Of a DNA stretch of 64,000 bases, positions 56,195 through 64,000 are shown piece after piece; position 1 is the first letter of the stretch, and each line of letters opens with the position of its first letter. The notes under the pieces are model-generated. The model did not search any database. It saw only the letters and a program-made list of their open reading frames with translations, and had not been told where the DNA came from. The translations under genes and the position numbers were made by a program. The stretch comes from Mariniphaga sp964559175 (GTDB lineage: Bacteria; Bacteroidota; Bacteroidia; Bacteroidales; Prolixibacteraceae), in contig CAZLGT010000018.1 in assembly GCA_964559175.1 (NCBI GenBank), positions 11,820 through 75,819 on the forward strand. Reading direction: 5' to 3'.

Positions 56195-56199
56195 AAGTA

Positions 56200-57096
56200 A
56201 TGAAATTCAACAGCCTGTTTTTAATCGTACTTGCTTTGGTGACCTACTCAAAAACAACCGAAGCCCAAATACGCATGGGCGTGTTTGCAGATTGTCAGTA
56301 TTGCGATTGTGAAACAGGCGGCTCGCGGTTTTACCGGAACTCCCTCGAAAAACTGGCAACAAGCATCGACTACTTCAACCGGCAGAAAGAGTTGGAATTC
56401 GTTGTAAATCTGGGCGACCTGATCGACCGCGATTTTACCAGTTTTCAAAAGGTAAAGCCCATTTTAGCCCAATTGGAAAAACCCGTTTATCATTTGCCCG
56501 GAAACCACGACTGGGAGGTGGAGCCGGAACACATTCCCAAAGTACCGGAGAAACTGGGATTGTCGGAAATGTATTACTCATTCAGTAAAAACAACTGGCT
56601 GTTTATATTTCTCGATGGAACCGATATTTCCGGGTTTAGTCCTGACAAAAAGAAAAGGGAAAAGGCAAAAAAAATAGCCAGTCGGTTGGAAAAGGAGGGT
56701 AAGCCCAATTATCATCCATGGAATGCAGCCATTGGAGCAAAACAGTTAGGCTGGTTCAAAAATCAGCTGAAAAATGCAGAAAAGCAAAATCAAAAAGCGG
56801 CTGTTTTTTGCCACTACCCGCTCCTCCCCCTCGAAAGTCACGCCCTTTGGAACTACAACGAAGTACTTGCAGTTATGAAAAAATTCAATGTTGTAAAACT
56901 TTGGATGAACGGTCATAATCATGCCGGAAATTATGACTTTCAAAACAACATACATTTTGTTACCCTAAAAGGAATGGTGGAAACCGAAACCGAAAATGCT
57001 TTCGCAGAGGTGTTGTTCACTGATGAAACCATTGAAATAAAAGGATTCGGACAGGAACAAAGCCGAATACTCGACATCAGAATAATTGACAATTAA
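56200..57096 (+). CDS. Secreted metallophosphoesterase (ADP-ribose/CDP-alcohol diphosphatase-like)
   Basis: The 298-residue protein has a signal peptide (about 1-22, ending T-E-A-Q). Calcineurin-type metal motifs follow in order: G-V-F-A-D-C-Q-Y-C-D-C (first Asp; the Q-Y and paired Cys are typical of Mn-dependent ADP-ribose/CDP-alcohol diphosphatases), N-L-G-D-L-I-D-R-D, L-P-G-N-H-D-W, F-C-H-Y-P-L and M-N-G-H-N-H-A-G. The substrate is probably a nucleotide diphosphate linked to sugar or alcohol outside the inner membrane; this is inferred from the family. Confidence 0.85.
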   Translation: MKFNSLFLIVLALVTYSKTTEAQIRMGVFADCQYCDCETGGSRFYRNSLEKLATSIDYFNRQKELEFVVNLGDLIDRDFTSFQKVKPILAQLEKPVYHLPGNHDWEVEPEHIPKVPEKLGLSEMYYSFSKNNWLFIFLDGTDISGFSPDKKKREKAKKIASRLEKEGKPNYHPWNAAIGAKQLGWFKNQLKNAEKQNQKAAVFCHYPLLPLESHALWNYNEVLAVMKKFNVVKLWMNGHNHAGNYDFQNNIHFVTLKGMVETETENAFAEVLFTDETIEIKGFGQEQSRILDIRIIDN

Positions 57097-57127
57097 TCAT
57101 TTTTTGTATAACCTTAAATTTGAAAAC

Positions 57128-58465
57128 ATGAAAAACTTTACTTTATTAATCACAAGTTTGCTAATTGCTCTCACCGTAACGGGACAAAAGGCAGAAAACC
57201 TGCAATTCAAAATTGAAAGATTGCAGGAAAAGTTCGCCACTATTTCAGAGCATGCCAAACTTTTTCAAAACCACCCGGCAGAAGCCATTTCCGTTTCCGG
57301 ATTGAAAAGCGCTGCAGCTACCGAAAAACTCGACAGTACAGTTACCCGATTGCTCGATTTGGATTCTGAAATTTGGAATAATGACTGGAAAGAAGAATTT
57401 ATTTACGATGCGCAAATGCGGAGTACGTTGTGGAAAGATTTTGAATGGAACTACGACGACGACAACTGGGAACAATATGGGGCTACCGAATTGGGGTACA
57501 ATGCCCAGGGATACATTAGCTCCATGACATTTTCATACCTCGATGAGAATTCGGGCAACATGGTTTCTGAAGATAAAATTGAAGCCACCTACAATGCAAA
57601 CGGCCGCCTCAACACGGTAAATAATTACATCTATGAAGAAGGAAGCTGGATGCTCAGTGCCACACAGGAATACAATTACAATGCTTCGGGAAGACTTATT
57701 CAGGTCGATATGACATCGGTTGACGAAGATGATGAAGGATTGATGAAATATACCTTTACATACAACGCATCAGGTAAACTGGAATCCCAAAGCATGTATT
57801 TTGTTGACGAAGAAGAAGATATGCTTTTCTACCAAACCATTCATTCTTACGACGGCAGCGGCAGAAGAATCGAATCCGAGGATTGGGGAATTAGCTTTAT
57901 TTCGTTTCAGCTTGAAAAGCAGTCACGGACAGTTTACCAGTACAATGGCAATGGCGATGTTTCGGTTGAAATTTACTCGGAATGGGACGGCAGTGCCTGG
58001 GTGGATACAGATAAAGACGAATACATTTACAGCAACACCAACTTTTCCGGGATTGCATTTCCATCCTATATCGAAATGTATTTCATGGGAGATGATTTCT
58101 ACCAGTCGTTCAATAAAGTAATTACCGAAATACATACATCAAGCATGATTGACGGAAATTGGGAACTTACCGAAACAACCACATATTATTATTCCTCGGG
58201 AACATCGTCAAACACCGGTGAATTAGAAGAAAGCACCGTATCTGTTTTTCCGAATCCGGCAATTGATAATATTACTTTCAGATGGACAGAAAACCATGAA
58301 CAAATGCAACTGGAAGTTTACCTGTTAAACGGCGCCAAAGTAATGGAACATCCTGCTTTTTCAGGTAAAGCCATACCCGTTTCGCATCTTGAACGTGGTG
58401 TCTATTTCTACAAACTACTGAATGAGCAAAAAGTTATTTTCTCCGGGAAACTGGTCAAACAATAG
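57128..58465 (+). CDS. T9SS type A sorting-domain protein with YD-like repeats
   Basis: The 445-residue product from the ATG at 57128 has a signal peptide (ending T-V-T-G-Q). A helical start (L-Q-F-K-I-E-R-L-Q-E-K-F) leads into a series of about 40-residue beta repeats of the form Y-N-x-x-G-R-L (Y-N-A-N-G-R-L, Y-N-A-S-G-R-L, Y-N-A-S-G-K-L, Y-N-G-N-G-D-V), like RHS/YD-type repeats. The end is a type A sorting domain (V-F-P-N-P-A-I-D-N-I-T-F, L-E-R-G-V-Y-F-Y-K-L, G-K-L-V-K-Q). It is therefore exported by the type IX system to the cell surface. Ligand unknown. Confidence 0.82.
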   Translation: MKNFTLLITSLLIALTVTGQKAENLQFKIERLQEKFATISEHAKLFQNHPAEAISVSGLKSAAATEKLDSTVTRLLDLDSEIWNNDWKEEFIYDAQMRSTLWKDFEWNYDDDNWEQYGATELGYNAQGYISSMTFSYLDENSGNMVSEDKIEATYNANGRLNTVNNYIYEEGSWMLSATQEYNYNASGRLIQVDMTSVDEDDEGLMKYTFTYNASGKLESQSMYFVDEEEDMLFYQTIHSYDGSGRRIESEDWGISFISFQLEKQSRTVYQYNGNGDVSVEIYSEWDGSAWVDTDKDEYIYSNTNFSGIAFPSYIEMYFMGDDFYQSFNKVITEIHTSSMIDGNWELTETTTYYYSSGTSSNTGELEESTVSVFPNPAIDNITFRWTENHEQMQLEVYLLNGAKVMEHPAFSGKAIPVSHLERGVYFYKLLNEQKVIFSGKLVKQ

Positions 58466-58478
58466 CAACCATTCAACT

Positions 58479-58524
58479 AAAAAAACGGGGAAATGTCGCC
58501 ATTGGCACTTCCCCGTTTTTTTTT
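58479..58524. terminator. Bidirectional rho-independent terminator
   Basis: A 12-base stem (58481-58492 with 58509-58520; core CGGGGAA/TTCCCCG) is flanked by an A-run and nine T. It separates the convergent T9SS gene and tricorn gene. Confidence 0.85.
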
Positions 58525-58559
58525 GAAGTAACTAAAACTCCGCTAAAACATAACGTAGT

Positions 58560-61500
58560 CTATTGCTTTACTGCCGGAGTTGGAAACGGAGGCGGACTAA
58601 CCTGTATTTTGGGTTGTTTTTCCAACAGTTTCAATGCTTCCTGCACCGCGCGTTCCAGTTGCGGATCCCTGCCCTTCTGAAGCGACCGGGCATCCTGCCG
58701 AACTTCTATATCGGGCGAGACCCCTTCATTTTCGGCCACCCACTCGTTGTTTACCGGATCGAAAACGGCATTGTTGGGAGCCGTCAATGCACCTCCGTCA
58801 ACCAACGGGTAATGCACCGACGATGCTACCAACCCACCCCAGGTAGTGGTGCCGATCAGAGGTCCGGCTTTCTGCTGCCGGAATACCCAGGGAAAGAAAT
58901 CACCGCCCGAGCCGGCCATTTCATTTATCAGTAACACTTTGGGCCCCAGAATACCGGCAGGTAAACGCCAGGGTGTTCCTCCCGGCGCTTCATTGGTTAT
59001 GGATGCCCGCAGACTACGGGTCATCAAATCCACCATATAATCGTCGAGCAGTCCGCCACCGTTAAATCGTTCGTCGATGACTGCTCCGGCTTTGTCCTGC
59101 TGGGCAAAAAAGTACCGGTTAAACGAAATGAAACCGGGTGAACCTGTATTGGGTACCCACACATAAGCCAGTTTTCCGTTCGAGAGGCTGTCCACCAGCC
59201 GCCGGTTATCTTCAACCCACGCCCGCTGACGCAGGGCATTCTCACTACGGATGGGCTTTACAGTCACCGTCCATGCACTTTCAAAATCCGGTTTATCGTT
59301 TACATGTAATACCGTTTGAACATCTGCCGTCCCATCCAGCAGCCGGTAAGGATCGTCGTCAGCCGTAATTTCTGTTCCGTTTACACCTACAATGTAGTTG
59401 CCGGTTTTCACATTCAGACCAGGTTCATCCAAAGGACCCGAAAGTTCAGGATTCCAGCTTTCGGTGGTGTAAATCCTTGAAATTTTCCAGTAATTTTTTT
59501 CAGGCTTCAAATCGGCGCCAAGTACCCCCACCTGGTTGGTCTCTGTTTTGGGATAATCGCCGCCGAACACAAAGCTGTGACCTACCGACATCTCGCCATT
59601 CATCTGGTCGAGAATATAAGTCAAATCGGCCCTGTGTTTAATGTGCGGCACCAGCGGATTGTAGCGTTCATACACCTCGTCCCAGTCGCGGCCATGCATT
59701 CCGGGATCGTAAAAATAATCACGCTCGTAGCGCCAGGCTTCATCAAAAATCTGCTGCCACTCTTTCGACCGATCCAGTTGCATTTTCAGATTCACTTTCA
59801 GGTTATCTCCATCTTTTCCCGAAGGTTTCGAGGTATCCATCACCTTCCAGGAACCGCCAACCCGGGCAATCAATTTTTTGCCATCGGCTGAAACAGAAAC
59901 CTGACTTGCGCCATCCAGCCAGGATTCCGATTTTCGTTCCTTCAATGTAAACTTATGGATGGATAAACCGGGAGTATTAGGTACGTTTTCGCCAATAAAA
60001 GCAGTTCCCTCAGGCCCGGCGACCAAAAACCGGTATGCACGCTTGGGCATAGGCATGGCCAAAATCCGGCGTTCAATATTTTCAAAATCAATTTTTATGG
60101 ATTCCTCTTCAGCATCCTCTTTTTTGTCGTCTTTCTTTTTGTCCTCTTCTTTATCTTTCTTTTCTGAATCTTCCTTCCCATTTTCTTCTCCTGAAATTTC
60201 CTCTTCATCACTTCTTAGGTTGAAGGGCGAACTTTCATCTTTCTGAAGATTTATAACATAAACCCCATAATCCGGATTGGCCGTCATGGCGCTGGTATTT
60301 GCCCATCCCGACCCCAGTGCAAGTTCGGTGGTTGCCAGGAAGTAAAGCTGCTTTTTATTCCGGTCCCATGCCGGCGAAAGCGCATCGGCAAAGGCATTGG
60401 TAACGGTTAATGTTTCATTGCCGGACAGCGACCAAACCATAATCCGCCTGAAATGGTTGGTGCCTGTTTTGGAATAAGCCAGCCATTTGGAGTCGGGTGA
60501 CCAGGTTAATCCCATGGACCCCCGCTCGGTATTATTGCCTGCCACATCGATGGTTTCTATGGTTTTCTTCTCTACATCAACCACCCGGATACGAGCCTTA
60601 TTGTCGGTGAATGCAAGAAATTTCCCATCGGGTGACCAAACCGGCTGCCACGCCATTTTCGATTCTCCAATGGAAATAATTTCCGGCTCTTTCAAACCAT
60701 CCTGAGAACCAATCATCAGGGAATATCCGTTGCCACCCTTGTCCGAAAACCAGGCAATTTTATCTCCGCCGGGTGACCACACCGGCATACGGTCGGCAGC
60801 ATCCGAAGAGTTGGTCAGGTTTCGTACATCGCCATGTTCAACCGGCACCGTGAATATCTCGCCGCGCGCTTCCATCACTGCCCTTTTTCCGGTGGGCGAA
60901 AGGGAAACCGAACGCGCACTCTGGCTCACATCCTCCCATTGGATGCCGGCCCACGGAAAATCGCCGGTAATGTTGATATTCAATTGCCGTATTTCATTGG
61001 TTGCAAGGTTCATCAGATGCAGCAATCCATCCCGCTCAAACACCAGCTGATTTCCGTAACCTGTCAGCCATTTCACATCGGAACCGGTAAAGTGGGTCAA
61101 CTGTTTCAACTCTTTGGTTGACGTGGAAAAGGACCAGATATTGGCCACCCAGTCGCGATCGGAAAGGAAATAAATGGTTTCTCCCAGCCATAAAGGCTGA
61201 ATGTCGGTAGTCCGCTCATTGGGCAACAGTTCCTCCGACCAGTTTTCCAGATTCAAAATAACAAGTGGTGTATTTTGTCCGCCACGGTAGGCGCGCCATT
61301 CCTCATCCCACCGCGAAACACGGTCGATGACAATCCTTTTCCCGTCGGGAGAAAATGAACCATCGGCTCCCCACTGTTCGGTTAAAAGTTCCGAAGGTCC
61401 ACCCGCTTTTGAAACCGTCCACAACCTGCCAAAACCGGTTGGAGCTGTTTCCCGTGCAGAGGTGTATAGAATACGCTCACCATCGGGGGTCCAGCCGCAA

Positions 61501-61829
61501 ACTGTTGCTGCTGAAGGGTACCAGGTGAGTCGCTCGGGCATGCCCCCTTCCACGGGTACCGTGTAAACAGATGTTGTACCTGACCGATTGGAAGAAAAGG
61601 CAATGGTTTTGCCGTCGGGAGAGAAATGGGGATTGCTCTCAACTGCGCCGGTGCTGGTTAAACGCCGGGTCTGATTATTGGAAAGGTGGGTTATCCAAAC
61701 ATCTCCTCCATAGGTATAGGCAATGTGGTTTTCACTAAGTGCAGGCTGGCGTAAAAGCTTTGTTCCCTGTGCCTGAATGAACAGGGCAAAAAGCATCAGA
61801 AACGATGCTGTCAGTAAAGAATGTTTCAT
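58560..61829 (-). CDS. Tricorn-type S41 protease
   Basis: The 1089-residue protein has a signal peptide (about 1-20, ending I-Q-A-Q). Two seven-bladed-type beta-propellers built of PD40/WD40-like units (repeated F-S-P-D-G-K) fill about 25-530; a Lys/Asp/Glu-rich insert occupies about 535-580; then come a tricorn C1 domain, PDZ domain and the TSP/S41 core. Catalytic elements are M-S-V-G-H-S-F-V-F-G-G-D (His), M-A-G-S-G-G-D (nucleophilic Ser) and E-N-E-G-V-S-P-D. Tricorn proteases degrade peptides from upstream proteolysis; this exported form probably acts in the periplasm. Confidence 0.9.
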   Translation of the reverse strand: MKHSLLTASFLMLFALFIQAQGTKLLRQPALSENHIAYTYGGDVWITHLSNNQTRRLTSTGAVESNPHFSPDGKTIAFSSNRSGTTSVYTVPVEGGMPERLTWYPSAATVCGWTPDGERILYTSARETAPTGFGRLWTVSKAGGPSELLTEQWGADGSFSPDGKRIVIDRVSRWDEEWRAYRGGQNTPLVILNLENWSEELLPNERTTDIQPLWLGETIYFLSDRDWVANIWSFSTSTKELKQLTHFTGSDVKWLTGYGNQLVFERDGLLHLMNLATNEIRQLNINITGDFPWAGIQWEDVSQSARSVSLSPTGKRAVMEARGEIFTVPVEHGDVRNLTNSSDAADRMPVWSPGGDKIAWFSDKGGNGYSLMIGSQDGLKEPEIISIGESKMAWQPVWSPDGKFLAFTDNKARIRVVDVEKKTIETIDVAGNNTERGSMGLTWSPDSKWLAYSKTGTNHFRRIMVWSLSGNETLTVTNAFADALSPAWDRNKKQLYFLATTELALGSGWANTSAMTANPDYGVYVINLQKDESSPFNLRSDEEEISGEENGKEDSEKKDKEEDKKKDDKKEDAEEESIKIDFENIERRILAMPMPKRAYRFLVAGPEGTAFIGENVPNTPGLSIHKFTLKERKSESWLDGASQVSVSADGKKLIARVGGSWKVMDTSKPSGKDGDNLKVNLKMQLDRSKEWQQIFDEAWRYERDYFYDPGMHGRDWDEVYERYNPLVPHIKHRADLTYILDQMNGEMSVGHSFVFGGDYPKTETNQVGVLGADLKPEKNYWKISRIYTTESWNPELSGPLDEPGLNVKTGNYIVGVNGTEITADDDPYRLLDGTADVQTVLHVNDKPDFESAWTVTVKPIRSENALRQRAWVEDNRRLVDSLSNGKLAYVWVPNTGSPGFISFNRYFFAQQDKAGAVIDERFNGGGLLDDYMVDLMTRSLRASITNEAPGGTPWRLPAGILGPKVLLINEMAGSGGDFFPWVFRQQKAGPLIGTTTWGGLVASSVHYPLVDGGALTAPNNAVFDPVNNEWVAENEGVSPDIEVRQDARSLQKGRDPQLERAVQEALKLLEKQPKIQVSPPPFPTPAVKQ

Positions 61830-61961
61830 TTTGTTTAATTTATGCTGTTAATTGAATTTTTCAAAAACAAAAATCATTGTCAAAAGCACCTGTCAGATAA
61901 ACTTTTAACACCCCATTGGTCTGAATTCTTACACAAGAATTACCAGGGTTTATTTCTCTTC

Positions 61962-64000
61962 TCAGCGAATGGTTTCTTCCAGCTGCCGCAGTCCTTCTCT
62001 GGCCTGGTCGTCGTCGGGTCTCAATTCCAGCGCTTTCCTGTACCAGAAACGAGCCACATTGTAGTTTCCGTTTTCATAGGCTTCAGTGGCATTTTGCATG
62101 TGACTGTTAAACAGCTCACCCGACCTGCCAGCCATTCGCTCTTCAATTAATCCGGCAATGGCCTGCAACTGTTCTTTTGGGTAATTCTCGTTGGGTTTAA
62201 TGGTGAGTGCCCTATTGTACCAGCCACGGGCAACAGCCAGTTGATTTTCACGAAAAGTAGAATCGGCCAGGTTCACAAAACTCTGGTAGTCGCGGTCGCG
62301 CTGGCTCAGCAGCAAACTGTTTACTATCCGGTTAATTTCCTCAATGCGTTGCGGCGGATAGGTTTCCCGGGGTTTCACATCCCAGGCTTTAAAGTACCAC
62401 GCACGGGATACATTGTAACGCTGATTATCAAAAAATCCGTCTGCCAGCTGAATGTATTCGTCGTATAACTGGTTCAGTCCGGTCTCACTCATATCCTGCC
62501 GTTCGCTCATTTCCCTCTGACGTTGTTCTATTTCGGCTCTCCTTCGTTCCATGTCCTCTGCAGCCCGTTGCTCAGCCAATTCACGTTCCTGTTGTTGCCG
62601 CAACAAATTGTCAATTTTTACTATCTGACTTCGGGGATAGCTTTCATCGGGTTTAATCTCCAAAGCCGTTTCATATCCATTTTTCGCTTCGTCCCATGAT
62701 TCTGAATTGAAAAATTCATCGGCTGCAAGAATAATTGTACGGTAGTTTTCATCCAACTCCTGCCGGGCCAGAATCCGTTCCACTTCAGCTATTTTATCTT
62801 TCGGATAAGTTTCCTCCGGTTTAATTTCAAGGGCCTTTTCGTAATTAGTCCTTGCATTACTGTAATCCCTGACATTAAATTGCTGATCAGCCATGGTTAC
62901 CGCATTTTGATATTCCCGGGTTATGTGTTCAAACTCCTGTAGAATTCCTTTGATTTCTTCAATGCGCTGCTGTGGATACGTTTCATCGGGTTTTACCTGC
63001 AACGCCGACTGATAAGCCGTTCCGGAAGGTTCGTATTCATTCAGATTGAACAGGCTATCGCCACGGGAAACGGCCTGTGCATATTGCCGGTCTTGTTCGG
63101 CCTGAAGTGCTGCCAGACGAGCCTGTTCAGCGGCCTCTGCCTCGGCTGCAAGTCGGGCAGCTTCTGCTTCTGCTTCGGCAGCCAATCTTGCACGGGTTTC
63201 AACAATGCTGTCGATTCGGGCGATTTGTTCAGCAGGCCAGCTTTCCTCCGGTTTGGCCTGCTGCGCTTCGGTGTAGGCAGCTTTGGCATCATCAAAATTC
63301 TCGTTTCCAAATTCGCGGTCGGCACGGGTGATGGCGGCATCGTAAGCTTGTTGTGCCGATAAAAGTTGTACCAGAATCTGACCGATTTCGTCGATGCGCT
63401 GCTGTGGATACGTTTCATCGGGTTTTACCTGCAATGCCGATTGATAAGCTGTCCGGGAAGGTTCGTATTCATTCAGATTGAATAAACTATCGCCACGGGA
63501 AACGGCCTGTGCGTATTGCCGGTCCTGTTCAGCCTGGATGGCTGCCAGACGAGCCTGTTCGGCTGCTTCGGCTTCGGCGGCAAGTCGGGCAGCTTCTGCT
63601 TCTGCTTCGGCAGCCAATCTTGCACGGGTTTCAACAATGCTGTCGATTCGGGCGATTTGTTCAGCAGGCCAGCTTTCCTCCGGTTTGGCCTGCTGCGCTT
63701 CGGTGTAGGCAGCTTTGGCATCATCAAAATTCTCGTTTCCAAATTCGCGGTCGGCACGGGTGATGGCGGCATCGTAAGCTTGTTGTGCCGATAAAAGTTG
63801 TGCCAGAATCTGACCGATTTCGTCGATGCGTTGCTGCGGATAGGTTTCGTCGGGTTTTACCTGCAGGGCCGACTGATAAGCCGTTCTGGAAGGTTCGTAT
63901 TCGCTCAGGCTGAACAGACTGTCGCCTCGGGAAACGGCCTGTGCATATTGCCGGTCCTGTTCGGCCTGGATGGCTGCCAGACGAGCCTGTTCGGCTGCTT
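61962..64000 (-). CDS. TPR-like / Ala-Glu-rich repeat protein (N-terminus beyond the window)
   Basis: The last 679 codons of a larger gene; no ATG start lies in the window, and TTG at 63615-63617 is only an internal Leu codon. The protein is built of TPR-like units of about 72 residues with the pattern A-x-x-x-Y-x-x-A-L-x-x-K-P-D-E-x-Y-P-x-x-x-I-x-x-I, alternating in the N-terminal part with long Ala/Glu/Arg helices (A-E-A-E-A-A-R-L-A-A-E-A-E-A-A). The C-terminal units (about 200 residues) lack those helices. Likely a periplasmic or cytoplasmic scaffold; function unknown. Confidence 0.75.
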   Translation of the reverse strand, partial: AAEQARLAAIQAEQDRQYAQAVSRGDSLFSLSEYEPSRTAYQSALQVKPDETYPQQRIDEIGQILAQLLSAQQAYDAAITRADREFGNENFDDAKAAYTEAQQAKPEESWPAEQIARIDSIVETRARLAAEAEAEAARLAAEAEAAEQARLAAIQAEQDRQYAQAVSRGDSLFNLNEYEPSRTAYQSALQVKPDETYPQQRIDEIGQILVQLLSAQQAYDAAITRADREFGNENFDDAKAAYTEAQQAKPEESWPAEQIARIDSIVETRARLAAEAEAEAARLAAEAEAAEQARLAALQAEQDRQYAQAVSRGDSLFNLNEYEPSGTAYQSALQVKPDETYPQQRIEEIKGILQEFEHITREYQNAVTMADQQFNVRDYSNARTNYEKALEIKPEETYPKDKIAEVERILARQELDENYRTIILAADEFFNSESWDEAKNGYETALEIKPDESYPRSQIVKIDNLLRQQQERELAEQRAAEDMERRRAEIEQRQREMSERQDMSETGLNQLYDEYIQLADGFFDNQRYNVSRAWYFKAWDVKPRETYPPQRIEEINRIVNSLLLSQRDRDYQSFVNLADSTFRENQLAVARGWYNRALTIKPNENYPKEQLQAIAGLIEERMAGRSGELFNSHMQNATEAYENGNYNVARFWYRKALELRPDDDQAREGLRQLEETIR
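62955..64000. repeat. 432-base in-frame tandem repeats
   Basis: The segment beginning near 62961 recurs at 63393 and 63825 with long stretches of near identity, so the period is 432 bases (144 codons, two TPR-like units plus one Ala/Glu helix). About 2.4 copies are in the window and the array runs off the right edge. Copy-to-copy identity at DNA level points to recent duplication or gene conversion. Confidence 0.85.

Noticed and set aside
58560..61829. TolB-like or DPP IV-like protein
   Set aside because: The propeller repeats alone would fit, but the PDZ and TSP/S41 core with a Gly-Ser-Gly-Gly nucleophile site make it a tricorn-type protease.
63473..63772. Separate 99-codon minus-strand gene, also seen at 63041-63418
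   Set aside because: Both are the same out-of-frame shadow of the 432-base repeat unit; the long frame through the region is the real gene.

Overview
The window comes from a member of the Bacteroidota, most like the Bacteroidales/Marinilabiliales (Prolixibacteraceae-type) lineages; the exact taxon is inferred. The grounds are: type A C-terminal sorting domains of the type IX secretion system, FISUMP-domain surface proteins, PAS- and TPR-linked LuxR-type regulators, a DUF4954 protein, DUF2027-Smr, GH130/mannobiose-epimerase genes, arsE/F/G-type arsenic genes, and promoters built on the Bacteroidetes -7 box TAnnTTTG with almost no Shine-Dalgarno sequence. No tRNA, rRNA, CRISPR array, transposase or phage gene was recognised.

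Layout. 1-3.5 kb: end of a DUF4954 left-handed beta-helix protein, a PAS/LuxR regulator and an App1-like phosphatase. 3.5-12.6 kb: a one-direction block of nine mostly secreted proteins (two FISUMP proteins, a T9SS-sorted protein, a PA-IL-like lectin-domain protein and several orphans) behind a membrane TPR/LuxR regulator. 12.7-18.8 kb: Rex, then a GH130 / Gfo-Idh / 2-epimerase / lipocalin operon typical of beta-mannan disaccharide use, then DUF2027-Smr. 18.8-28.5 kb: housekeeping genes (queA, a hybrid histidine kinase, pepD, mutS2, VF530, an M20 deacylase).

28.5-44.9 kb is an arsenic-rich stretch with three separate ArsR-controlled loci: arsR1 with arsE-like/arsF/arsG and more thioredoxin-like genes; arsR2 with an ArsP-type permease and a split-Soret-like dihaem cytochrome; arsR3 with arsC, arsM and acr3. 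Ordinary genes lie between them (mgtE, rluA, a dksA-like gene, helD). Each locus has a dyad wrapped around the -7 promoter element. mgtE has a roughly 300-base leader containing two tiny ORFs, the best candidate here for an undescribed regulatory device.

45.0-52.0 kb is a TetR-controlled tripartite efflux operon (TolC, HlyD, two ABC ATPases, two permeases) with short GC-rich and tandem repeats at its gene junctions. 52-64 kb holds a DUF1573 protein, a CarH-like MerR regulator, rhamnulokinase, secreted proteins (DUF4412, a metallophosphoesterase, a T9SS cargo), a tricorn-type S41 protease, and the C-terminal part of a long repeat protein with 432-base tandem duplications that runs off the right edge.
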